Shown: positions 33,968 to 46,030 of the stretch, piece after piece
Numbering within the stretch: position 1 is the first letter of the stretch
How the letters are laid out: each line of letters begins with the position of its first letter
From: Elymus sibiricus
Taxonomy: Eukaryota; Streptophyta; Magnoliopsida; Poales; Poaceae
Assembly: GCA_039707655.1 (NCBI GenBank)
Contig: CM077670.1
Span: 144,130,001-144,194,000 of the forward strand
DNA length: 64,000 nt
Direction of reading: 5' to 3'
Notes under the pieces: model-generated
Told to the model about the DNA's origin: nothing
Databases searched by the model: none
The model's input: only the letters and a program-made list of their open reading frames with translations
Translations under genes and position numbers: made by a program

Positions 33968-35617
33968 ATGGCTCGCCTAATCATCAGCAACAGCGCTAGC
34001 CGCAGGGACATTTTTGTTCCCGGCCAGCTCTTCGCGTTCGGCAGCGTCGTGCTACACGCCGATCCGGCCGGTCACCTTGGCCGGGTCGACAGCTTCACCC
34101 CCGACCAGGAGGTCAGGTTTGAAAACTTAGATTTCGTCGCCGACTCCCAGGGAGATCTTATCCTCACAGGGTCCTTAGCCTCGCCTGAAGGACCCACAAA
34201 TCCTGGAGCACCGACTTCGAGTACGGCCAACCCCACTACCGAGACGGCCGCCACTGCGGATCCAGCCTCGAGCCCGGACCTAATCTCCGCGCTCGGTTGC
34301 CGAAGATCAGCCTCGGCCAAACATAACTACGGGGCGAATTCTGACGCCCCCGTCGCGGCCATACTGCGGGTTGACCCCGCAAACTGCCAGAACCTGGAAC
34401 CGACGGATCTCTCGTTATTAAACAGGATACTAGATCGGATCCAGGCCCTAGGAATTACCGATGGCCAGTCCTCGGTGTACGATCAGATCAGGCTTAAAAC
34501 CGACGACAGGGAAATTCATGCCCCTGCCACCACTCACTTGGTCGCCACTATCGAAAGCCCCATGGAGGGCTCACCCTTTCCCCCAGAGCCGAAAGCGCAT
34601 GAGGTGCAAGTTTCTGACCAGCGGGCTTCATCCTCCAGCTCGGCAGCCGAACTCCGCTCCGAAGAGGGTTTAGAGCCGAAGTCTGGTTCAGCACGCAATT
34701 CCGGATCCACGCACCCGCGCCCGGCTAACTATCCAGAGCTTGGCGCATTGGATTCCATGACGGTCCAGGACGCGGCCGCCAAAACTCCGGACTCACACTC
34801 CGCTGGGATCAAATTTTTTATCCCACCCACCCCCAATATTGAGTACTGTCCAGATAACTTAGGACGGCCCGACATATGGGACCTAATGTACGTAAAGTAG
34901 CAGCCCGGAGAGACAGTTCGGCAATTCTGGGCCAGATTCCTTATCGTTAAAAACAAGATGACGGACGGCAGCAACAAGGACATTCTGGAGATCTTCCGAC
35001 AGAACTGCCAAGACGAGGGCGTCTTAAACGCCCTCGCCCACCGCCACATCCAAAATTTCTCTGATTTATCAGATCTGGTGTCCAAATACTGCTCCATGGA
35101 GTATGCTTGGCAGGCTTAGCTCGAGCAAATGGAGTCAATCCGTAGAGAGGAACTAAACCGAGCTCGGGCAAAACGCGCACACCCTCGCCGGACACCCCAA
35201 TACGAGCCATCCGAGAAAAGGATGAAACCCCTGATAAGATCCAGAACGGTCCTTGACAAACTGCTGGATAAACCATACCCCATACACTCCACAAACCCAA
35301 CCCACAGCCTTCGAGCTTGCTGGTTGGTCAGGCAAGTCGCCAAGAGCGGCGAAGTCATCCTCGGAGGCCCGTTCTCAAATAAAAGTCCAGCAACACCCTT
35401 TGATGATGACGCCGAGATCTTAACAATCTACAAGACGTATTCCTTGAAGAATCAGAGGAAGAGAGCCCTTCGAGAGCTCGCTCAAATTCACCATGTGGCA
35501 CAGACAGACTCATGGACAGACACACCCATCACTTTCAGTGAACAAGACCAGCCGAGGTCCTGCCCTACTCGAGCTGATGCTGCCCTTGTCCTTGATCCCA
35601 TAGTGGATGGATTCTGA
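33968..35617 (+). pseudogene. Gag of element E, with in-frame stops
   Basis: Starts MARLIISNSASRRD at 33968. One frame runs through to 35617, interrupted by TAG at 34898-34900 and 35117-35119 and closed by TGA at 35615-35617. The first half is acidic and Pro/Ser/Thr-rich. The Gag core lies after the first stop (GETVRQFWARFLIVKNKM). The last part holds the region before protease. No zinc knuckle is clear. Stops are of the type expected from methyl-cytosine decay. Confidence 0.8.
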
Positions 35618-35626
35618 CTCCAAAAG

Positions 35627-35890
35627 GTGTTAATGGACGGCGGTAGCGGGCTAAACCTCATTTACGAGGACACCTTGGACAAAATGCAGTTTGATAGATC
35701 CCACATCGAGCAAAGTCACACCACCTTTCGAGGGCTTATCCCCGGAAAGGAGGCACATTCTAGTGGCCGAGTGGCTCTGGATGTGGTCTTCGGAACTCCC
35801 GAGAACTACCGATCCGAAGAACTGCTTTTCCACATCATGCCCTTCCGCAGTGGCTACCATGCCTTATTAGGGCGCGATGCCTTCGCATGA
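35627..35890 (+). pseudogene. Protease of element E
   Basis: Aspartic protease with active site MDGGSGLNLIYEDTL and later HALLGRDAFA. In frame with gag before it (TGA 35615-35617) and with reverse transcriptase after it (TGA at 35888-35890). About 87 codons, close to a normal retrotransposon protease. Confidence 0.85.
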
Positions 35891-35917
35891 TTCCATGCCG
35901 TCCCACATTACGGGTAC

Positions 35918-37561
35918 ATGAAGCTTAAAATGCCAGGGCCAAATGGCGTGATCACAATAATAAGTGATCCGGACAGAGCTCTTCGGGCCAAGAACAAAAC
36001 AACATCCCTCGCCCTCGAAGCGTTGTCCGAAGCCCTCGCAGCTGAAGAACTGACCGCGCTCCGCTCAACGGTGGATAAGGACGACGTAATCCTCGACAAA
36101 AGGCCCAAATCCACGTCCTTCAAGCCATTGGATGAAATCGTCAAATTCCAAGTGCACCCAACGGATCCCAACAAGACGGCGTCCATTGGAGCTCAGCTGG
36201 ACCCCGCGATCGATGAAGAGCTGCGCAAATTTTTGCGTGAAAACTGGGATATCGTCGCCTGGCACCCGTCAGACATGCCAGGGATCCCGCGTAGATTAGC
36301 CGAGCATAGCTTGAACATCATTAAGGGTTTCAAGCCAGTCAAACAGACTCTGCGTTGGTTTTCCGAACCCAAGCGCCAGGCTATGGGCAAGGAACTAGCA
36401 AAGTTGCTCGAAGCCGGATTCATCTGGGACATCAAACATCCTGAGTGGTTAGCCAATCTGGTCATGGTACCGAAGAAGGATAAGTCCTGGCGGTTGTGCG
36501 TTGATTTCAAGGATTTAAACAAGGCCTGCCCCAAGGATCCTTTCCCCTTGCCCCGCATAGACCAGATCATAGACGCCACTGCCAGGCATGACTCACTGTG
36601 TTTCCTCGACGCTTACTCCGGATACCATCAAATTCAAATGAAGGAATCCGACCAAACGGCCACTGCATTCATCACTCCTTATGGACCATTCTGTTTCAAC
36701 ACAATGCCCTTCGGATTAAAGAACGCAGGGGCTACATACTAGCGCATGATTCAAACATGTTTGGAAAAACAAATCGGCAAAACAGTCGAAGCATACGTGG
36801 ACGACGTGGTTATCAAAACCAAACATGTCAGCCAGCTGGTGGATGATCTCCGGCAAACCTTTGATAGTCTTCGGACTTTCGATATACGGCTCAATCCGGA
36901 AAAGTGCGTCTTCGTAGTGCCGGCCGGTAAGCTGCTCGGATTCATCATTTCCCATAGAGGAATAGAAGCCAACCCAGCGAAAATATGGGCACTGTCCGAG
37001 CTGGCTATCCCCACTGAGCTCAAACACGTCCAGAAACTTGTCGGCACTGTTGCAGCCCTAAGCCGCTTCATCTCACGCCTCGGAGAAAACGCCTTGCCGC
37101 TATATAAATTGCTCAAACGGACTAAGAACTTCGAATGGACCAGTGAAGCGGTGGCAGCACTCGAAGAAATAAAAACTCTACTGGCCAGCAACCCGATCTT
37201 GACAGCACCCAGCCCGGGCGAGCCAATGCTGCTATATATCTCGGCCACGAATCAGGTGGTCAGCGCGGTTCTCATCGTCGAACGAGAGGCAGACGGTCAC
37301 AAGCTCCAGGTGCAGAAACCTGTGTACTACGTATCTGAAGTGCTCACCCCGTGTAAAACGAGGTACCCGCATTATCAGAAGATCGCCTACGCAGTTTTCA
37401 TGGCATCCCGAAAGCTCCGCCATTACTTCCAGGAGTGCTCGATTATGATGGCTTCCGAAGTACCACTGAATGACATAATCAACAATCGAGATGCCACCGG
37501 ACGCATAGCCAAATGGGCTATAGAAATCCTCCCCTTCGAAATCATATATCGACCACGCTGA
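35918..37561 (+). pseudogene. Reverse transcriptase and connection domain of element E
   Basis: One frame with a TAG at 36740-36742. Motifs in order: HPEWLANLVMVPKK, CVDFKDLNKACPKDPFPLPR, SLCFLDAYSGYHQI (first catalytic Asp), MPFGLKNAG, AYVDDVVIKTK (the YVDD box), LNPEKCVF and LLGFIISHRGIEANP. It ends at TGA 37559-37561. The polymerase residues are visible, so loss of function is due to the stops. Confidence 0.9.
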
Positions 37562-37579
37562 GCTATTAAATCTCAGGTT

Positions 37580-38400
37580 TTGTCTGATTTCGTTGCGGAA
37601 TGGATGGAAGCCGAACTCCCTAGGGAGTACAGTACATATTCGCATTGGATGATGTACTTCGACGGCTCCAAAATGCTCGCCGGGCTGGGACCTGGAGTGG
37701 TCCTCACATCCCCCACTGGCGAAAATATTCGGTACATACTCCAGATCATGTACACCGACTCCAACAACGCAGCCGAATGCGAGGCTCTGTTACATGGACT
37801 TCGGATTGCGGTGTCAATGGGCATACAGCGGCTCGAGGTACGGGGAGATTCTAATCTCGCCATCTCTCAAGTCAACGGCGAATTCGACGCAAAAGACCCG
37901 AAAATGACAGCATACCGCAATGCCGTCCTAAAACTCTCCGCCCATTTTGAAGGACTGGAGTTTCACCATATACCTAGAGACAGCAATCAAGCTGCCGATA
38001 TCCTTGCTCGAATGGGCGCCAAGCGCGACCGTGTCCCTGAGAACACCTTTTTAGAACGACTCTTCAAGCCGTCCATGGTGTGGCAGGAGGATGCCCAGGG
38101 CTTGGAATCCAATACCTCAGGAGAGCTCATCCATCCACCTATCGAACCAGACGACGGAATTATCGGGGGCTCGGCAATTGAAATGACATCTTCGGCTCAC
38201 GAAGTCATGGCGGTAATCGCGCCATGGACCGAGCCCTTCCTTGCCTACCTCCTCCGCCAAGAACTACTGGCCGACCAGACTGAGGCAAGGCGTATCATTC
38301 GACAATCTAAAGCCTATAAAGTCCACGAGGGAGACCTATATAAGAAAACACTACTACCGTCCTCCAAAGATGTATATCCGAAGAGGAGGGAAGGCAGCTC
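37580..38400 (+). pseudogene. RNase H of element E
   Basis: Follows the reverse transcriptase in the same frame after TGA 37559-37561. The four acidic residues are visible in YFDGSK, NNAAECEALLHGL, VRGDSN and NQAADILAR. This would degrade RNA in the RNA-DNA hybrid. A frameshift near 38400 separates it from integrase. Confidence 0.85.
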
Positions 38401-39456
38401 CTGGCCGAGATTCACGCTGGCATGGGCGGTCACCATGCGGCAGCTCGGGCCTTGGTCAGCAAGGCTTTCCGAGCAGGGTTCTTCTGGCCCACTGCCCGAA
38501 CAGACGCCCAAACATTGGTCCAACATTGCGTTGGATGCCAGCTCTTCGCAAATCAGAGCCATATGCCCCCCACGGCCCTTCGGACGATACCGATTACTTG
38601 GCCTTTCGCGATCTGGGGGCTGGACATGGTCGGACCACTTAAAGGGGGGACCAAGAAAAAGAAGTATCTACTCGTCATGGTAGACAAATTTACTAAATGG
38701 ATTGAGGCAAAACCGGTAACTTCAGCCAAGTCTAAGCCGGTCATCGATTTTATATCCGGCGTCGTACACCATTACGGTGTTCCCCATTGCATAATAACGG
38801 ACAACGGATCCAATTTTACCGCCCAGGAAGTCAAGGACTGGTGCGCTAATTTAGGCATTAAGCTCGACTATGCCTCGGTGTATCACCCACAGTCTAATGG
38901 ACAGTTCGAGAGAGCTAATGGACTGATCTTGAGCGGCATCAAGCCCCGTTTGGTCCAATCTTTAAAAGAATCCGACTGCCATTGGGTCGAGGAGCTTGAC
39001 TCCGTACTGTGGGGCCTACGCACCACCCCTAATCGATCCACGGGCTACACACCGTTCTTCATGGTGTATGGGGCAGAAGCCGTCCTCCCCAGCGACCTTA
39101 TTCACGACGCCCCTCGGGTGCGTATGTATGAAGAAAAGGAGGCCGAACTGGATCGGCAAGATGACCTGGACGCCCTGGAGGGCGAGCGCGACATAGCTCG
39201 GGCTCGTTCTGCTTTTTATCAGCAGCAGGCCAGACGTTATCAGAGCAGGGAAGTACGGGCGAAGGCCTACAGTGTCGGCGATCTAGTCCTGCGCCTCCCG
39301 GAGAAGCAGAAGCATAAGTTGTCGCCCAAATGGGAGGGGCCCTTTATAATCTATCAAGTACTCGCGGTCGAAGCATATCGTCTCTGCGACCCAACGGACG
39401 ACCGCCTCGAGCCAAACCCATGGAACGTAGCTCGGCTACGACGTTTCTATGGCTAA
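38401..39456 (+). CDS. Integrase of element E
   Basis: Open frame of 344 codons from 38422. Zinc-binding half site HCVGCQLFANQSH, then catalytic acidic residues in MVDKFTKWIE, IITDNGSNFT and NGQFERANG (D,D-35-E type). The C-terminal GPFI motif follows (SPKWEGPFIIYQV), ending LRRFYG. It would insert cDNA into the genome. It lies one frame off RNase H, so it is not translated from the same polyprotein here. Confidence 0.9.
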   Translation: MAEIHAGMGGHHAAARALVSKAFRAGFFWPTARTDAQTLVQHCVGCQLFANQSHMPPTALRTIPITWPFAIWGLDMVGPLKGGTKKKKYLLVMVDKFTKWIEAKPVTSAKSKPVIDFISGVVHHYGVPHCIITDNGSNFTAQEVKDWCANLGIKLDYASVYHPQSNGQFERANGLILSGIKPRLVQSLKESDCHWVEELDSVLWGLRTTPNRSTGYTPFFMVYGAEAVLPSDLIHDAPRVRMYEEKEAELDRQDDLDALEGERDIARARSAFYQQQARRYQSREVRAKAYSVGDLVLRLPEKQKHKLSPKWEGPFIIYQVLAVEAYRLCDPTDDRLEPNPWNVARLRRFYG

Positions 39457-40291
39457 GCCCCGTGACCTTACCTTGTTCGGTTTATCCTTCTAGGATCTAT
39501 ATTTTTCTAGTCAATAGTCTCTCCCAGGTTGTGTTCGTATATGCCGAACTACGTTAAGTTTTTTCTTCGGCAAACATCTTTGAATGTACCACACGCCGCC
39601 ACCTGGGGGCTTCTTTTACGAAGCCAATCATATTTTATTTATGCAACCATCCGTCTTGTACGAGTTTGCAACCTTCCTGCATCGTTTTAAAGCCACTATA
39701 TGCATCAATTTGACTTAAGATTTAGCCAAGCTGGGTTGCCTCGCTCCTGTGTTTACCCCCTACGTTCCCGATTGTTTGGCTAGGGAGTAAAGGGAGCACC
39801 TCTGTGATTGTTACATCCGGATTTCCCGAGTACGTACCTCAGACGGGTGAAGCCAAAAGCTAGCGTTCTTAAGAACACAAGTTGGTCGACCACGGGGGAA
39901 GTGAAAATAATTGGTAACTATCACCAAGTTTCCGAGGTATTTTTCCCAAAGTAACCATCCCCGTCCCCTTCGGGTGTTCGGTTATCCATCCACGGTTAAA
40001 CGCGGTAACCCGATGAAAGGGACCCATTGAGGAACTATTTTCGTCGGAAGATGTTTCTTATGTTAAATAGTAATATAACATAACTCCCCGAGCACATTTT
40101 GTCTGTTTGCACCAAATGGCCGGATTGCCTAGTTCTCCGAAGTATTTTCCGATGTTTTCGGATCACATAGTAGGAAACACTCCTCGGCTCTTGGTCGAGG
40201 AGGTGGAAGCCGATGGCCGGTTAAGACAACGTTTTATGCATGGTTCAGAGACTATTTGATGTAAAGTACATAGATACATAGAATCAAACCG
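39457..40291 (+). mobile_element. Non-coding spacer between integrase and antisense gene in E
   Basis: No coding signal on either strand. It probably holds the 3' ends of both convergent transcription units. Confidence 0.5.
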
Positions 40292-43140
40292 TTAATCTTG
40301 GTCAAGACCATCTATTATGGTCTCCAGGGCACAATCTGCTTGGGACAGCCGAGCTGCGGGCATAACCTGGTCATATACCAGATGCATGGGCACTTCCTGC
40401 CCATCTGGCCCTACCGGCCCAACCCTAGCTAAATGCTCTGGCTCCAGCTTGGTGAAACAGGTCTTGATCATCGCCCAAGCCTCCCGTGCTCCCTCACGAC
40501 AAGATGATATCTTCCATAGCTCCAAGCTGCGATGAGCTCCTTTGAAACGATTCGTGAGCTCGGCCATCCCTTCCGGAGCCACCTCGCCAGGCCACAGTGC
40601 TTTACACATGCTCTTCATGGCTTTCCGGGCCCGCTCATGAACGGTGGATAGCTCCTTCAAGAGGTCCCGCCCGAATGAACCGGCCTCCTCTTCGGGATAT
40701 CCGGTCAGAAGAACTACAACGAGACGTGGCATTGTTCATATTGCTGCCTAATATGTGCAGTTTATGAACTGACAAATCGGATTGCACTTACCGAACATGC
40801 CCCCTTTCAGTCACTGGTTCTCCTCTTGGGTTAGGGTCAGTTGAGCTCTCAAACTTTTGATTTCTTGAGCCTGTTGTTCCCCTTCCGCCTTAAGCTTATC
40901 CCTCTCCTCATAACTTTGGGAAAGCACCCGGTAGCCAGCTTCTTGCTGTGACTCCGCATACCTTTGAGCTTCCTTGGCAATATCTAGATCCTTCTGTAGC
41001 TGATTTATCGACTCGGCTGCTACGGAATCATCTCTCATTAGCAGAGGTTTTCCATCAAATTTTTCTTAAATAATTTTGAGCCTGGCACTTACCATGTGCC
41101 TCTCTGGTGAATTTCTTCACACCCTCTAGCTCGGCCTTCACAGATTCTAACTCTGTTCGCGCCTGTTTGAGGTCCTCGGATAGCTTTTTGTTTTTCTCCC
41201 GAACAGTCTGCACAATAGCAGGGCATTATGAATGTCAGACCCTTAACTTGGCCGTCCCGCCCAAATTAAGGCTCGGGGGCTACTGGGTTAGATACTAGTT
41301 GTCAAAACTAATACCATACCTGCATATTTGTAGACATGAGCTTCATAGCCACTTCAAGTCTTGTTCGGGCAGCGCCGAGGTACGCGTCTACCGAGCTAAG
41401 GGCATTAAACTCCTGATCAGAAAACGCGGAGTGCCGAAGTGACGCCTTACGCCGCCGATGATTCATCACACTTTCAACCTCGGAGTTAGTGACCGAGACG
41501 CCACCTGAGTCCTCGGGATGTTGGTCCTCGGCAGGGACCCCCGGAGTAACTCCGGCTACAGCTGGTGATCTCGGGTTTGAGCCATCCCTCGGCGCCTCTT
41601 CAACATCCCCAGCCGAGGGCGGTTCCACATATCATCTACAGGACACCGTGGAGAAAATTATTGGCATATTCGGTGGATGTCGAAGATAGAGGCTATGATG
41701 GTACGTTGGATGCGTTACCTCTTCGGGCGGGGCGCCGATGATGTAGCTCCCGTTGGGGCAACGCGTCTTTTCACCCCACGACTACTCATCGCTGGGGCCG
41801 CTGGCGCCGCTCTTGTGGCTGTTCGGCGCGTCGTGCGGCGGCCCTTGGGAGTAGGTGTCAGTGTATTCGGGGCAGCAGCGGCTGAGTGTTTCTTTCGAGA
41901 GGAAGCCCGTTGGCCACTTACAGCGGAGGAGGGAAGCGCCCCGGGATGTTCGCCCAAAAGGGCCACCTTAGAACCATCGAGGCTCTCCTGGTAGAAGACC
42001 CCCTCCTCGAAATTAATCGATGTTTCAGGGTCATCATGGAACCCGGGATCATCATCACGAGAGTAATTCTCTGGTTGAGGAGCAGGGCAACTCACTGTCT
42101 CGATCCAGCACCTCCAGTTCTGTTCGGACAGGATAGGAATCTGGTTAAGAAAAATTTGAGGTACCTTCCAGACTATAAAACATGTTCGGACTCACCATTT
42201 CAATGGGTTTGTAGCTCGATAAGCCTTCCTTGGGCCTTAACCGAGCAAATTCCTGCTCTTCTCCCTTGTAGAGATCGGCCAGTATGGCTGCCATTACCGC
42301 CTGGTCGGCAGGTCCCATCCGTGTGTACCGGGTGGCATCATCTTCCCCGTTGTAGCACCAAAGCGGGTGCATTCTCTGTTGGAGAGGTTGGACGCACTGG
42401 GCAATGGTTGCGGCCATCACGTCAATAACGGTTAGCCCGTTGTGGGCTAGCCACCTCACTTGAGCGGCCAGTCGAGTTACTTCGGCGCTTTCCTCTTGAG
42501 AAGGACTCTTCGGGCGCCAGTTGAACCGCTTCTTCGGAGGGACCAATGAGAACTCGGGCATCCCCCTCCGGACTGAATCGAATAGGGGGACATCTTCGAT
42601 ATAAAACCATTCCGAAGTCCACTCTTCGGCATCTTTCTTCGGAGTCCCTACGGGGTATCAGGTTCCGGCGATCCGCCATACTTCGGCCCCGCCGACCTCG
42701 TAGATTGTCCCTCCTCGGGTACGGGGGACGAGGCAGAAGAACTTCCTCCACAACTCGAAGTGGGCCTCGCAGCCCAGGAACATCTCGCAGAGAGCGACGA
42801 AGCCCGATATATGAAGAATCGATCCTGGGGTAAGGTGGTGGAGTTGAATCCCGTAAAACTCTAGTAGACCCCTCAAGAAAGGATGAATGGGGAAACCCAT
42901 CCTTCGCAAGAGGAAGGGCACGAAGCACACCCTTTCCTCCCCATGGGGGGAAGGAAAGTTCTCTGCGAGGGCCTCCCCGCCTGCGGAAGTTAATCCGGGA
43001 CGGGTGGATGCAAGATCTGAAGCAGGGAGATATCCCTGCGTCTTGAGCCTGCGTAAACGCATGAGGGATACGGAGCAGCTCGCCCAATCACCTTGACGGG
43101 GGCCGTGAGGACGTGAGGAAGAGCCTGGGATGCTCGCCAT
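40292..43140 (-). pseudogene. Antisense multi-exon gene of element E
   Basis: Minus strand, start MASIPGSSSRPHGP at 43140 (an upstream ATG at 43185 is in frame). Exon 1, 43140-42196, holds a globular domain of the type I recall as Pfam Transposase_28 (putative gypsy-type), around GLLEFYGIQLHHLTPGSI, with one TGA at 42658-42660. Introns with GT-AG ends: 42195-42120, 41718-41636, 41319-41208, and a GTAAGT donor at 41092. Exon 2 is acidic then Arg/Ala/Pro-rich; exon 3 opens with a TGA; exon 4 and 40811-41038 are coiled coil; the last block 40292-40732 ends CALETIIDGLDQD. Function unknown. Gene structure is convincing, expression is not shown. Confidence 0.75.
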
Positions 43141-43216
43141 TGTTTGCTGGTCGCGGTCTCGCGAGGACATGAGGAAGAATGGCAAGGGGTGGGGTGCGTC
43201 AACCTCCGCGCCCTTG

Positions 43217-43226
43217 GCTTATTAAA
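43217..43226 (-). promoter_or_regulatory. TATA-like box of the antisense gene in E
   Basis: Minus strand CTTTAATAAG about 80 bases before the chosen ATG at 43140, a spacing like that of the B3 gene in D. Confidence 0.4.
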
Positions 43227-43516
43227 GGGGCATTGACTCCCCCCGAAAGAGGGGCATTTTTGTAAAAACCCATTGGGCCACTCGCATTCCGTGGGTGCGC
43301 AGAAATCAAGGGTCATCATTTGATTCTGGGCGAAGAAGAGCGGTATGACAGGCCCCACGGGGCCTCGCCAATTGGAGGATTGTTCGGCAACCGAGCTATT
43401 GCTGGCCGAACTATTGTTAAACCAAATACAGGTAAAGGAAGGAACTCGCCACCCAAGCCGAAGACCATTGAAGCATGAAGCTGCCGAAGACCATCAACCT
43501 CGGCATTGGAGGCTAG

Positions 43517-43528
43517 TTCGGGGGCTAC
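43517..43528 (+). other. Polypurine tract of element E
   Basis: TTCGGGGGCTAC directly before the 3' LTR. Confidence 0.65.
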
Positions 43529-44015
43529 TGAGGGTGTCCCGGACTAGGGGGTACTCGGGTTGCCGGCCTATCTCTCATAGGCCGGGCTGGTGGGCCGCCC
43601 TCTACTCGTCGATGGAAGGCCGGATTGTGGGCGACCCCGTGTATCAGAAGGAAACCTCCGAAGACTTGGCATCTCCTCCAAGGAATAATTGGCGTGGCCG
43701 GCATGTTTATCCCCTGATGTTAACCGACTATACGTAACCCTAGGACCCTCTGGTGTCTATATAAACCAGAGGGTTTAGTCCGTAGAGGATCATCATATAC
43801 ATTGCCTAGGGTTTAGCCCATCCGATCTCGAGGTAGATCAACTCTGTAACCTTCATACAATCCCATCAATATAATCTAGTAGGACGTAGGGTATTACCTC
43901 ATAGAGAGAGCCCGAACCTGGGTAACTCGCCGTCTCTACGTTCCCAGTTACCCACTGATTCCTAGACCCACAGTTCAGATCCCCTACCCGAGATCTGCCA
44001 GTTTTGGTACCGACA
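43529..44015 (+). repeat. 3' LTR of element E (487 bp)
   Basis: Same ends as the 5' LTR, about 22 differences by eye, followed by target duplication CCAAG at 44016-44020. Confidence 0.95.
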
Positions 44016-44020
44016 CCAAG

Positions 44021-44421
44021 CACTTAGCACGATGAAAGGAGTTCAAACGGTGGACACCCAGGACCCCAGACTTAGCCATTTCGAAGGTGGAAAAAAGTCA
44101 TTTTTCCAAAGTGCTCCAAACTAAGATCTAAAACCAGAAATGGATCCGCGTCGTTCGTACGAATCCAACGATCCCAAGAACGTCAAATTCCGAGTTCGTA
44201 TGAAGAAATGGCGGCCATTTTACCAGAGAGGGGCAGAATGAAAGACGGCGTTCCATGTGACCGCTGCTGGTCGTTTGGGCGCCCGTATGGAGTCCAGACA
44301 GCACCGAAAGTTGCCTCTCGTGACGGATTCTTCGTGGATTTCGTCCCCGTTTGTTCCCACAACTCCCTTGGCCTTCAAGGGATGATTTGGGAGAGGATTG
44401 GGCTCATCTAGAGCCCTTACC
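44021..44421 (+). mobile_element. Piece of the element G LTR
   Basis: Resumes the LTR sequence interrupted at 33437. No coding signal. Around 44240-44285 it shares GACGGCGTTCCATG and GACCGC motifs with the LTR at 17870-19229 read in reverse. Confidence 0.65.
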
Positions 44422-46030
44422 GAAAAAGGCTTTCGCCCCGCTTTATATATAAATCAACGATCAACAGCACCCGGTACAAACGCACACCTCCACAACACAT
44501 GCACACACACACCCAAGGCAGGATACATAGGTGCTGAGCGCAGCAACACCATCCCTAGCACTACAAGAGCAGCCGGGGGCTACAGCCATGAACACGCCAC
44601 CGCGAAGAAGTGAAGCCGCATATGACGAACCGTGGGCTCCAAGGTGGTGCCTTCAGGAAGGGGAACGACACCGGAGCGCCACCACCGCCCGATCCGAGGA
44701 TCAGAGTTTCCCCTAGAGCAACACGATTGGCAATGAGAGCCGCGATGATGCCTTCAAGAAGGGAACGAGCTTCGCCGCTGCCGGTCCGTCCGAAGATAGA
44801 GCAGGTTTTCACCCTGGCCACCACTCACCGCCACCGAACGCCACACCCCGGCTACCACGCTGCCCACATGGCCGTGGCAACCGGGTAGCACCAAGCCATG
44901 GGCTCTGCCCATGAGCACCACGGACACACCACCAGGGCCGCCGCCCCGGCATCCAAGACCTTGACACCACCTCAGCCGAGATCCGCCGCTACCCCAACCG
45001 AAGATATGAGCGGAAAGGACCCGCCTTTCGCACCCCTGGGATGCCCCCAGTGCTGAGACCCAAAGGCCGGCCAAAACTAGCCTCCATCAACCAGTCCTGC
45101 AGCGAGGACATTTAGTTCATGTTGCTATTCCCGCATCCAGGGGGGAGTACGTTCGATGGGCGAGACGAGCTCGGTCCTGCCGCCAGGCGCGAGATGAGCA
45201 TGGTCCTGCTGCCGGGTGCGAGACGAGCTCGGTCCTGCTACTGGGCGCGAGACAAGGTCAGTCCTGCTGCCGGGCGCGAGACGAGCTCGGTCCTGCTGCC
45301 GGGTGCGAGACGAGTGATGGACCGCAGCTGGGGGACGGCCAACCATCGACAAAGATAGCGGCCAGACGCCGAGGAGATGGATCGAGGGTCGAACCGGGCC
45401 GCCTACAAATGAGCCGACGCCGGAAATCCAGCCGCCACCGCAGCCAACCCGCCGAGCTGCCATGATGCCGGCGCGGCGAATGGAAGCCGCCACTCCCACA
45501 GGGCCAAGCCGCCTCTCCGCCGCCCCCCACAGCCGGAGCAGTAGCCACACTGGGCTGTTGCCCCAACCCACGCCGCCCGCCGGAAAACATGATCCGGCCT
45601 GCACGCACCACCACCACCGCCACCAAGCCGCCGAAGTGCCGCCGTGCACGCCCCACCATGCCAGGAGCCGGCCAAACCAAGGTGGCCGCCGTACCCCAGC
45701 CCGCGCCGCCGCAGCCCTCATCGCCAACCGCCTGGATCTGATGGAGCCGCCGCTGCAGCTAGCCACCCCGCCTCCCCAAGCGCTGGCACGACCCACCAGA
45801 AATTCCGCGCAGCCACCACCGCTCCGACGTACAGCCGCGCCCATAGCACGACCAGCCACTGTGCCGTCCCGCGCGAGCGCCGCGCTCCTCACCAGCAGGC
45901 CGCGTCCCACACCGCAGAGCACCAGGGGAGGAGGGAAGAAGGCCCCGCCGCCACCGACGCCAGCCGGGCTTCACCCGGCGGCGCCCTCCGGCGGCGGCAA
46001 GGAGGAGGGGAGGAGGCGCTGGTGGGTGGC
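44422..46030 (-). mobile_element. LINE-like non-coding insertion (tentative)
   Basis: Read on the minus strand, the left end finishes AAGCGGGGCGAAAGCCTTTT, which I recall from 3' ends of grass LINEs, and the right part is GC-rich like a LINE 5' leader. No endonuclease or reverse transcriptase is present, so it would be a deleted copy. The right edge is approximate and no target duplication was established. Large GC-rich ORFs here look like composition effects. Confidence 0.35.
45161..45314. repeat. Minisatellite, 29-bp unit, about 5.3 copies
   Basis: Units beginning CGAGACGAGCTCGGTCCTGC repeat with small changes at 29-base steps inside the LINE-like segment. Confidence 0.85.

Larger units (their letters stand above)
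33438..44015 (+). mobile_element. Element E: Tat-type Ty3/gypsy element with antisense gene
   Basis: Complete element of 10578 bp with LTRs of 486 and 487 bp (TGAGGGTGTCCC to GGTACCGACA) and target duplication CCAAG (33433-33437, 44016-44020). Internal order: PBS, gag, protease, reverse transcriptase, RNase H, integrase on the plus strand, then a multi-exon gene on the minus strand, then polypurine tract. All plus-strand parts are recognisable but broken by stops. Resembles wheat Fatima-like elements (memory). The LTRs differ at about 22 positions by eye. Confidence 0.95.

Noticed and set aside
45125..45922. 265-codon minus-strand ORF
   Set aside because: Trp/Gly/Ala/Arg-rich composition effect that includes the 29-bp minisatellite; no domain.
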